Source of the DNA: Bacteroidota bacterium
GTDB taxonomy: Bacteria > Bacteroidota > Bacteroidia > Bacteroidales > CG2-30-32-10
Assembly (NCBI GenBank): GCA_013334735.1
Contig: JAAXXA010000033.1
Location: 1-12,427 of the forward strand
Reading direction: 5' to 3'
DNA length: 12,427 nucleotides
The notes below the pieces were generated by a model. It was not told where the DNA came from and ran no database searches. It saw nothing but the letters and a program-made list of their open reading frames with translations. Position 1 is the stretch's first letter, and each line of letters opens with the position of its first letter. The position numbers were made by a program, and so were the translations under genes. Positions 7,901 to 12,427 of the stretch are shown in pieces.

Positions 7901-8820
7901 ATATTCGTTTTACTAGTTTCGATGGCACTACACTTTTGAAATATGAAAGAGAAAGGCATGATCAAACGAATAATTTAGCAGAATATTGGGTGAAAGTTCC
8001 TTATGTTTCAGGTACAGTTAATACTTATATTTATATGTATTATGGTAAATCAGACGCGACAGATGGAGCTGACCCCTCCAATGTATGGGATGCGAATTTT
8101 AAAGCAGTTTATCACTTAAAAGATTCAACAACCTCTATTATTAAAAATAGTACTGGAAATAATAATCATGGTACTAAAGGAAGTGCAAACAACCCTTTGG
8201 AAGCGGATGCGAAAATTGCTAAAGGACAAGATTTTAGTTCGGATAATATTGATGTTGGTAGTAATTTAAAGTTTAATGGTTCAAAAGTTCTTACCGTAGA
8301 AGCTTGGGCAAATCCTAATAGTTTTCCGGCTAGGGTTGGAAATTATGGTACAAATCTCGGTATTGTATATCATGCGGACGGTATCGGTGGGACAGAAGGA
8401 TATAGATTTTTTGCCCACTCTGATGATAGCAAAATATATTTTTGTCCAAGTTGGTATGTAGGCGCTGCTTCTTCACAAGTTTGCCCTATTGGAGAGTGGC
8501 ATTACTGGACGGGAACTTTTGATGCTGATTTAGCTTCCGATCAGGTTAAATTATACAAAGACGGTACTTTGGATGGAACGGCTACAAGAAATTCTGCTCT
8601 AGTGGAATCTTCTACAAATGTCTTTATTGGACGTGGCGGAGATGGACCTAACTATGAATATAATTATTGGGACGGAAAACTTGATGAAATACGAATTTCC
8701 CAAACAGCCAGAAGCGCTGCATGGATAAAAGCGACTTACTATTCTGGAAATAATACATTACTAACTTTTGGAAGTGAGGAACAAGCTCCTTCGTGGGGAA
8801 AATTCTTTCTGATGTTCTGA
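4927..8820 (+). CDS. Secreted modular protein: four DUF2341 units with ConA/LamG-like domains
   Basis: The product is 1297 residues and is a paralogue of the 1565-4681 product. ATG 4927 gives a signal peptide (MKILKKLTTAIIL) with predicted cleavage after VNA25, the same position as in the paralogue. A TTG-started extension to 4861 would bury the signal peptide and is less likely. Units begin at W28, W338 and W648 (exact 310-residue period for the first two steps), each WLSGYSYRK plus CQSDYDDIRF, LDYWIESSD and YMYYGN. Units 1 and 2 carry the same insert type (TFDDFERGANGDEVGG onward). Unit 3 carries a different insert (FFDDFTGAF onward, NHLVLTG, IKIYQNGSL). Linkers read TEPxWGxWGSE. Unit 4 (from W950: GWQYRRKITVDQ, YERERHDQ, YMYYGKSDATDGADP) leads into a LamG-like domain from about 1055 (KGQDFSSDNIDVG, LTVEAWANP, KLDEIRIS). 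The C-terminus is WGKFFLMF. A surface-exposed, possibly glycan-binding role is inferred from the folds. The stop is TGA. Confidence 0.8.
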   Translation: MKILKKLTTAIILTTLIIASIPVNASTWLSGYSYRKSLSLSRSSGAVTNYQMKVTVYRSAGTDNASSVYVGTKCQSDYDDIRFVRYDGTTLLDYWIESSDASSATVWVEFNSIGTSATTFYMYYGNVSATAVSNGANTFITFDDFERGANGDEVGGAWTELAGSMIISTDHAYGNTRCMKLVGGAMVIPQISVTASNNQAIRFRVWKEDASEINFYHGNGVKRVQTYISADDNLRYETDDAGTVITGATLTVDSWQLLEFRDFTYGGAYTFDWIKNDISILNNGNMSTNSSAQNLAWLYNALSAGNDTYIDNFIVRNWVATEPTWGSWGSEETIPSNWLSGYSYRKSLSLSHPSGAVTNYQMKLTVYRSAGTDNASSVYIDTKCQSDYDDIRFTRSDGATSLDYWIESSDASSAIVWVEYDYIGTGATTFYMYYGNVSATAASNGANTFITFDDFERGANGDEVGGAWTELAGSMIISTDHAYGNTRCMKLVGGAMVIPQISVTASNNQAIRFRVWKEDASEINFYHGNGVKRIQSYISADDYLRYETTDAGAVNTGAMLTVDSWQLLEFRDFTFSGTYTFDWIKNDISILNNGNMLTNSGAQNLAWLYNALSADNDTYIDNFIVRNWVATEPAWGIWGSEGTAPNNWLSGYSYRKLISLSHASGALTNYQMKITVYRSTGTDSESSVYVGTKCQSDYDDIRFFKSDGTTLLDYWIESSDASSATVWVEFDLIGTSATTFYMYYGNASATSVSNGENTFRFFDDFTGAFLNTTTNWNIDAGDIGVSDNHLVLTGTSGTRGIITTKTSFAKPMRMRWKAQMSNTDASYFHFSISNNAITHYDLLYGNGSNMFRTSEAAGGSEYITDNSFNDLTADNTFERTWDTGIIKIYQNGSLKVTSTTYIPTEDNEIYLKEGTVEGNIGYVDWVFAANFQSTEPAWGSWGSEELINGWQYRRKITVDQTKIDADLNDFPFLVSLSGSNFNFSKARSDGYDIRFTSFDGTTLLKYERERHDQTNNLAEYWVKVPYVSGTVNTYIYMYYGKSDATDGADPSNVWDANFKAVYHLKDSTTSIIKNSTGNNNHGTKGSANNPLEADAKIAKGQDFSSDNIDVGSNLKFNGSKVLTVEAWANPNSFPARVGNYGTNLGIVYHADGIGGTEGYRFFAHSDDSKIYFCPSWYVGAASSQVCPIGEWHYWTGTFDADLASDQVKLYKDGTLDGTATRNSALVESSTNVFIGRGGDGPNYEYNYWDGKLDEIRISQTARSAAWIKATYYSGNNTLLTFGSEEQAPSWGKFFLMF
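5008..5937 (+). repeat. DUF2341-plus-insert unit 1 of a 930-base tandem duplication
   Basis: This unit runs from W28 to N337 and is directly followed by a second unit of identical length (5938-6867). Within it, 5341-5595 matches 6271-6525 at 249 of 255 positions, with an uninterrupted identical run at 5407-5507. Just upstream, 5311-5340 versus 6241-6270 is much more diverged, giving a sharp boundary at the DUF2341/insert joint. Confidence 0.85.
5938..6867 (+). repeat. DUF2341-plus-insert unit 2 of a 930-base tandem duplication
   Basis: This is the second unit, in the same frame and of the same length as 5008-5937. Its DUF2341 part shares an exact 50-base run (5989-6038) with the first DUF2341 segment of the other gene (1697-1746), so its two halves have their closest visible matches in different genes. 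The insert half (from 6271) is almost the same as the insert of unit 1. Confidence 0.85.
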
Positions 8821-8861
8821 AAACACACAAATGTTTATTTGATATAATTGAAGTGTACTGC

Positions 8862-8886
8862 AAATGGGATAAATTTCCGCATTTTT
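8862..8886 (+). terminator. Weak stem-loop with short T-run after the second DUF2341 gene
   Basis: Bases 8862-8868 (AAATGGG) can pair with 8877-8884 (CCGCATTT) with one bulged G at 8879 and an eight-base loop. A short T-run ends at 8886. It lies about 40 bases after the stop, in the right place to end the surface-gene transcript, but the stem is short and mostly A-T, so the call is tentative. Confidence 0.25.
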
Positions 8887-8928
8887 AGTTGGCAATATTT
8901 GCTGACGGCCAATTGCTGATAGCCAACT
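8887..8928. repeat. Degenerate 7-base-period repeat between convergent genes
   Basis: Six consecutive heptamers can be read without slippage, starting AGTTGGC and including GCTGACG, GCCAATT, GCTGATA and GCCAACT. Units 3-4 and 5-6 form a 14-base imperfect tandem repeat. The first and last heptamers are exact reverse complements, so the array could fold into a stem with a 28-base loop between the converging transcripts. The AGTTGGCAAT word is shared with the array at 10832-10900 on the opposite strand. Confidence 0.6.
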
Positions 8929-8992
8929 TTTATGATTATGTGTCATTTTACCACAAGTACTGTACAAGGAAAACTTCAACTATTACCAAAAT

Positions 8993-9868
8993 TTACAACT
9001 TTTTCTTTTCTTCTGAAATCTTTTTGATGCATTCTTTCAAGCTATCTTTCCAATACGGAATAGTGATGTTGAATTGGTTTTTAATTTTTGATTTGTTCAG
9101 AACGCTATAAAATGGGCGCACGGCAGGAGTATGGTAGTCCTTTGTTTCGATAGGGCTTATAGAACATTTAATACCTGCTATTTCGGTAATTTCTTTTGCA
9201 AAGTCGTACCAACTTGTGGCGCCTTCGTTGGAATAATTAAAAATCTCAAATTTGTTCTCTGTATTATATACAGGTAATATGTTGAGTATTGCTTTTGCAA
9301 GATCTCTTGCATACGTTGGTGTTCCTATCTGATCAGAAACCACTTTCAGTTCCCCTTTTTCTTTTGCCGCTTTTAAAATAGTTTTAACAAAGTTAGTTCC
9401 ATAAGAAGAATATAGCCATGAAGTACGAATTATCATTGCTTTCTTTGATTGAAATATAACTTCTACTTCACCGTCGAGCTTGCTTTTTCCATAAAAAGAT
9501 TTAGGATTTGTCAAATCAGTTTCAAGATATGGCTTGCAGTTTCTTCCATCAAAAACATAATCTGTAGAAATGTGAACTAAAAGTGCATTTTGAGATGAAG
9601 CAAATTCTGATAGAAAATTTACCGAGTTTTTATTAAGAAGTGAGGCACTCTCTTTATCAGTTTCGGCTTTGTCAACTGCAGTATAGGCTGCACAGTTGAT
9701 TATAGTATCAAATTTGTTTTTTTGAAAATAGATATTTAATTCATTATAGTTAGTAATATTCAGCTCTTCTATATCGGTAAAAGTAAAACTGAGATTTTTG
9801 TAATTTGTTGACAATTCTCTGATTTCAGAGCCTAATTGTCCTTTTGAGCCGGTGATAAGGATTTTCAT
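8993..9868 (-). CDS. rmlD: dTDP-4-dehydrorhamnose reductase
   Basis: The 291-residue product is of normal length for RmlD, which uses NAD(P)H to reduce dTDP-4-dehydro-L-rhamnose to dTDP-L-rhamnose in the cytoplasm, the last step of rhamnose donor synthesis. Visible features: nucleotide-binding G7-x-x-G10-x-x-G13; CAAYTAVDKAE at 59-69; catalytic S101-T102-D103 in ISTDYVFDG; the Y126-x-x-x-K130 pair in FYGKSK; RTSWLY at 148-153; and a C-terminal substrate region with TPAVRPFYSVLNKSKI (247-262). The ATG at 9866-9868 is four bases downstream of the preceding stop, so it is the third gene of the ugd-decarboxylase-rmlD operon. No Shine-Dalgarno sequence is present. The tail is lysine-rich (EEKKKL). 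rmlA, rmlB and rmlC are not in the window and must be elsewhere if the pathway is complete. Confidence 0.92.
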   Translation of the reverse strand: MKILITGSKGQLGSEIRELSTNYKNLSFTFTDIEELNITNYNELNIYFQKNKFDTIINCAAYTAVDKAETDKESASLLNKNSVNFLSEFASSQNALLVHISTDYVFDGRNCKPYLETDLTNPKSFYGKSKLDGEVEVIFQSKKAMIIRTSWLYSSYGTNFVKTILKAAKEKGELKVVSDQIGTPTYARDLAKAILNILPVYNTENKFEIFNYSNEGATSWYDFAKEITEIAGIKCSISPIETKDYHTPAVRPFYSVLNKSKIKNQFNITIPYWKDSLKECIKKISEEKKKL

Positions 9869-9872
9869 TTAT

Positions 9873-10811
9873 TTAAAGTATTACTTTCTTAAAATAATAG
9901 ATTGTTTTTATTAGTCCTTCTTCAAGCTGAACTTTTGGTTCCCATTTAAGTTCTTTTTTTGCAAGCGTTATATCAGGCTGCCTCTGTGTAGGATCATCCT
10001 CGGGTAAAGGTAATTTAATTATTTTAGATTTCGTTCCTGTAAGCTTAATAATTGTTTCAGCCAATTCTTTAATCGTAAATTCGTTTGGATTACCTGCGTT
10101 TACCGGACCAATAAAATTATCGCCAGTATTCATCAATCTTATCATAGCTTCAAGCAGATCGTCCACATAGCAAAAACTTCGTGTTTGAGAACCATCTCCG
10201 TAAATTGTAATATCTTCCCCTTTAAGCGCTTGCACGATAAAATTACTAACAACTCTACCATCGTGAGGATGCATGCGGGGGCCGTAAGTATTAAATATTC
10301 GTAATAATTTAATTTTTACATTATTTTGCCTGTGATAATTCATGAATAATGCTTCGGCGCAGCGTTTTCCTTCATCGTAACAAGCTCTTATACCAATAGG
10401 ATTAACATTTCCCCAGTATTCTTCGGTTTGAGGATGTATAATAGGATCGCCGTAAACTTCGCTTGTTGAAGCTTGTAATATTTTTGCTTTAACACGTTTG
10501 GCAAGCCCAAGCATATTAATAGCGCCCATTACCGAAGTTTTAATAGTTTTTATTGCATTATACTGGTAATGAATAGGGGATGCAGGGCATGCAAGATTAT
10601 AAATTTCATCCACTTCTATTAAAAAAGGCATAGTAACATCATGCCTTATCATTTCAAAGTAGGGATTGTTCAATAAGTGTACAATATTTTTTTTCTGACC
10701 TGTAAAATAATTGTCAAGACAAATTACTTCATTGCCCTCATTAAGTAATCTTTCGCACAAATGTGAGCCAAGGAAACCTGCGCCTCCTGTTACTAATATC
10801 TTTTTCTTCAT
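9873..10811 (-). CDS. uxs: UDP-glucuronate decarboxylase (UDP-xylose synthase), extended SDR family
   Basis: The 312-residue product fits cytoplasmic UDP-glucuronate decarboxylases, which oxidise, decarboxylate and re-reduce UDP-glucuronate to UDP-xylose with bound NAD. Visible features: Rossmann motif G9-G10-A-G12-F-L-G15; acidic D33 ending the second strand (LDNYFTG); NLACPASPIHYQ (72-83); catalytic T116-S117-E118 (ASTSEVYGDP); and Y145-x-x-x-K149 inside the decarboxylase-typical RACYDEGKR. RIFNTYGPRM and QTRSFCYVDD follow. The RACYDEGKR block separates it from dTDP-glucose 4,6-dehydratases, the main alternative. The gene directly upstream makes its substrate, which supports the call. The ATG is at 10809-10811 with an A/T-rich leader and no Shine-Dalgarno sequence. 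It is four bases from rmlD and 69 bases from ugd. Confidence 0.9.
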   Translation of the reverse strand: MKKKILVTGGAGFLGSHLCERLLNEGNEVICLDNYFTGQKKNIVHLLNNPYFEMIRHDVTMPFLIEVDEIYNLACPASPIHYQYNAIKTIKTSVMGAINMLGLAKRVKAKILQASTSEVYGDPIIHPQTEEYWGNVNPIGIRACYDEGKRCAEALFMNYHRQNNVKIKLLRIFNTYGPRMHPHDGRVVSNFIVQALKGEDITIYGDGSQTRSFCYVDDLLEAMIRLMNTGDNFIGPVNAGNPNEFTIKELAETIIKLTGTKSKIIKLPLPEDDPTQRQPDITLAKKELKWEPKVQLEEGLIKTIYYFKKVIL

Positions 10812-10831
10812 AATAATTTTTGAATTTTTGT

Positions 10832-10900
10832 TACAAGCTATAAGCTACAAAATGTCGATTGCCAACTCCCTAATTTACTACTAACTCCTTACTCCTAAAC
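10832..10900. repeat. Degenerate 7-base-period repeat in the ugd/decarboxylase spacer, running into ugd
   Basis: About ten successive heptamers can be read from 10832. The ends are clearest: TACAAGC/TATAAGC at 10832-10845 and CTAACTC/CTTACTC at 10881-10894. The middle is degenerate but keeps the register. On the minus strand it reads as variations on TTAGGAG/TAAGGAG and then GGAGTTGGCAATC. The array overlaps the last codons and the TAG stop of ugd (10881-10883). It resembles in style the short tandemly repeated heptamers known from cyanobacteria, but I cannot identify a named family. Confidence 0.6.
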
Positions 10901-12200
10901 AAAAATATTCGAATCCACCTTCGTTCATTTCTTTTTTATTGTATATGTTACGTCCGTCAAAAATAATTGGAGTTTTCATAAATTTCTTCATTAAAAGTAG
11001 GTCAGGAACTCTGAAATCAGGCCATTCAGTAATTATTAGTAAACAGTCAGCATCTTTAATTGCTTCGTACTGATCTTTTGAATATTCAATTACATTTCCT
11101 ATTTTACGAATAGATTCATGCATAGCAATAGGATCGTATGCTTTAACAATACATCCCGCATCCAATAATTTTTTTATTATTACAAGCGATGGTGCTTCTC
11201 TCATATCATCAGTTTGAGGTTTGAATGATAATCCCCATAAAGCAATTGTTTTACCTTTCAGATCGCCGCTAAAATATTTATTTACTTTGTTAAAAAGCAC
11301 AGATTTTTGATCATCATTAACATCTTCAACAGCCCTTAAAACCCTCATGTTGTAACCGTTTTCGCTTGCTGTTTTTATTAAAGCTTTTACATCTTTTGGA
11401 AAGCACGATCCCCCATATCCAATACCCGGATAAATAAATTTTGTACCAATTCGTGAATCACTGCCGATGCCTTTACGAACCATATTTATATCTGCGCCCA
11501 TAATTTCGCATAGATTTGCCATATCGTTCATAAAGCTAATTTTAGTTGCAAGCATTGAATTAGCAGCATATTTGGTCATTTCGGCAGAAGGAATATCCAT
11601 GAAAATAATTGGATGACCGTTGAGAACAAATGGTTTATAAAGGTGGTTCATGATATCTTCAGCTTTGGTTGATTCCACACCAACTACAATTCTGTCAGGT
11701 TTCATGAAATCGTCAATTGCATCTCCTTCTTTTAAAAATTCAGGATTTGAAGCTACATCAAATTCTATGTCTAATCCACGCTTATTTAATTCCTCCTGTA
11801 CTGCATCACGTACTTTTTTAGCTGTGCCAACAGGTACGGTACTTTTAGTAACTAGCAACATATATTTATTCATATTTCTGCCAACTTCCGAAGCTACTGC
11901 CAAAACATACTGTAAATCGGCGCTACCATCTTCATCGGGAGGTGTTCCGACAGCAATAAAAATGACATCAGCACTATTTAACTTGCTTTTTAATTCAGTT
12001 GAAAAGGAAAGTCTTTCTTTGGTAACATTGCGTTCAATCATTTCGTCCAAACCGGGTTCATAAATAGGACTTATTCCCTTTTTTAGATTTTCTATCTTCT
12101 TTTCATCAATATCTACACATGTAACATTAATACCAACATCTGCGAAACATGTTCCTGTAACCAAACCAACATAACCTGTACCTACAATAATAACCTGCAT
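10881..12200 (-). CDS. ugd: UDP-glucose 6-dehydrogenase
   Basis: The 439-residue product is of the usual bacterial Ugd length. It oxidises UDP-glucose to UDP-glucuronate in two NAD+-dependent steps in the cytoplasm. Visible features: G7-x-G9-x-x-G12 dinucleotide motif; D30 ending the second strand; VGTPPDEDGSADL (84-96); KSTVPVGT (119-126); NPEFLKEG (152-159); K210 and N214 in the central helix (TKYAANSMLA); nucleophile C266 in GYGGSCFPKD; ALWGLSFKPQTDDMREAPS (320-338) in the UDP-binding domain; and DGRN (415-418). The ATG is at 12198-12200 behind an A/T-rich leader. It heads the minus-strand operon and feeds UDP-glucuronate to the decarboxylase encoded next. The extreme C-terminus (GVRS) and the TAG stop fall inside a heptamer repeat array, so the native end has probably been replaced after the conserved EYFCLG. 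Confidence 0.93.
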   Translation of the reverse strand: MQVIIVGTGYVGLVTGTCFADVGINVTCVDIDEKKIENLKKGISPIYEPGLDEMIERNVTKERLSFSTELKSKLNSADVIFIAVGTPPDEDGSADLQYVLAVASEVGRNMNKYMLLVTKSTVPVGTAKKVRDAVQEELNKRGLDIEFDVASNPEFLKEGDAIDDFMKPDRIVVGVESTKAEDIMNHLYKPFVLNGHPIIFMDIPSAEMTKYAANSMLATKISFMNDMANLCEIMGADINMVRKGIGSDSRIGTKFIYPGIGYGGSCFPKDVKALIKTASENGYNMRVLRAVEDVNDDQKSVLFNKVNKYFSGDLKGKTIALWGLSFKPQTDDMREAPSLVIIKKLLDAGCIVKAYDPIAMHESIRKIGNVIEYSKDQYEAIKDADCLLIITEWPDFRVPDLLLMKKFMKTPIIFDGRNIYNKKEMNEGGFEYFCLGVRS

Positions 12201-12239
12201 AATTATATATTTTTAAAATTATTAATAAATTGAACTGAA

Positions 12240-12271
12240 CAAAATTAAAAAAAAACATTATAATTAATTAA
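12240..12271 (-). promoter_or_regulatory. Candidate Bacteroidota-type promoter for the ugd operon
   Basis: On the minus strand, 12247-12240 reads TAATTTTG, an exact match to the Bacteroidota -7 consensus TAnnTTTG, placed about 40 bases before the ugd ATG. The -33 position offers only TTTA (12272-12269) or TTAA instead of TTTG. The spacer includes a run of nine A on the + strand (12247-12255). It is plausible only if the organism really belongs to this group. Confidence 0.3.
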
Positions 12272-12282
12272 AAAACTTTTTA

Positions 12283-12303
12283 AACTCGAAACTCAAGGTG
12301 CAC
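12283..12303. repeat. Short heptamer-like tandem (AACTCGA/AACTCAA)
   Basis: Two adjacent heptamers, AACTCGA and AACTCAA, are followed by GGTGCAC in the spacer between ugd and the gene at the right edge. The length and style match the heptamer arrays at 8887 and 10832, but two units are too few to be sure. Confidence 0.3.
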
Positions 12304-12315
12304 GCTTTATATTTT

Positions 12316-12427
12316 TTATTTAATTTTAGTTCTTTCTTTAGACTTACCTGTTTTCCATAATTTTTCCTGATATTTATGTTTCTTTTTATGAGCGGTGGAA
12401 ATATCTTTATCTTCAATTTTAGATAAA
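12316..12427 (-). CDS. C-terminus of an unidentified lysine-rich protein (partial)
   Basis: Reading leftwards from the window edge, 36 codons (from 12426) are open and end in TAA at 12316-12318. The visible end is basic: ISTAHKKKHKYQEKLWKTG, then K/R-rich to the stop. Codons such as GAA, GAT, GCT and GGT give a purine-first pattern that looks coding, and the sense matches ugd, 115 bases downstream. No domain is recognisable in so short a piece. A second open frame covers the same stretch (12264-12425) but uses rarer-looking codons and runs through the heptamer-like repeat. Confidence 0.4.
   Translation of the reverse strand, partial: LSKIEDKDISTAHKKKHKYQEKLWKTGKSKERTKIK

Noticed and set aside
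8953..8967. AAGTACTGTACAAG as a hairpin or terminator stem
   Set aside because: Only the four-base GTAC arms pair around one base, too short for a stem, and no T-run follows on either strand.
11650..12063. 137-codon open frame on the + strand opposite ugd
   Set aside because: It lies wholly antisense to a well-conserved enzyme gene, has Ser/Thr-rich low-information content and no recognisable domain. It is a shadow of ugd codon usage.
12264..12425. Alternative minus-strand frame at the right edge (53 residues, ends FEFKKFFN)
   Set aside because: It uses AGG, CTC and ATA codons, runs through the heptamer-like tandem and poly-A-rich spacer, and fits coding pattern less well than the frame ending at 12316.

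Overview
The window is AT-rich and probably comes from a member of the Bacteroidota/Ignavibacteriota group. That placement is an inference from three things. All five start codons that can be examined lack a Shine-Dalgarno sequence and instead sit behind A/T-rich leaders. The surface proteins have the GIGTTTP/YadA-head/DUF2341 style common in that group. The UDP-glucose dehydrogenase looks Bacteroidota-like. No rRNA, tRNA, CRISPR array, insertion sequence or prophage core gene is visible.

The left two thirds (1-8820, + strand) is a surface-protein locus. A 5'-truncated, repeat-rich fibrous protein (1-1563) carries YadA-head-type 14-residue repeats, a second solenoid of 17-residue repeats and a C-terminal domain resembling phage tail-fibre tips. 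One base after its stop begins a 1038-residue secreted protein (1565-4681). After a 245-base gap comes a paralogous 1297-residue secreted protein (4927-8820). Both large proteins have a signal peptide cleaved at the same position and are chains of DUF2341 units, each followed by a concanavalin/LamG-like beta domain. A W-G-x-W-G-x-E-E linker closes each internal unit, and both proteins end in a similar G-x-F-F-x-M-F tail. Within each gene two inserts are nearly identical in DNA while the adjacent DUF2341 segments have diverged, and the identity drops abruptly at the domain joint. This indicates module duplication or gene conversion.

The right third (8993-12200, - strand, convergent with the surface genes) is a nucleotide-sugar cluster in the order ugd, UDP-glucuronate decarboxylase, rmlD. 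The first two make UDP-glucuronate and then UDP-xylose from UDP-glucose. The third completes dTDP-L-rhamnose. These donors typically feed envelope polysaccharide or glycoprotein synthesis, so the window as a whole is about building the cell surface. The C-terminus of one more minus-strand gene enters at the right edge.

The most unusual non-coding signal is a degenerate 7-base-period repeat. It occupies the space between the convergent blocks (8887-8928), the ugd/decarboxylase spacer (10832-10900) and possibly 12283-12303. In the spacer copy the array supplies the last codons and the stop of ugd.
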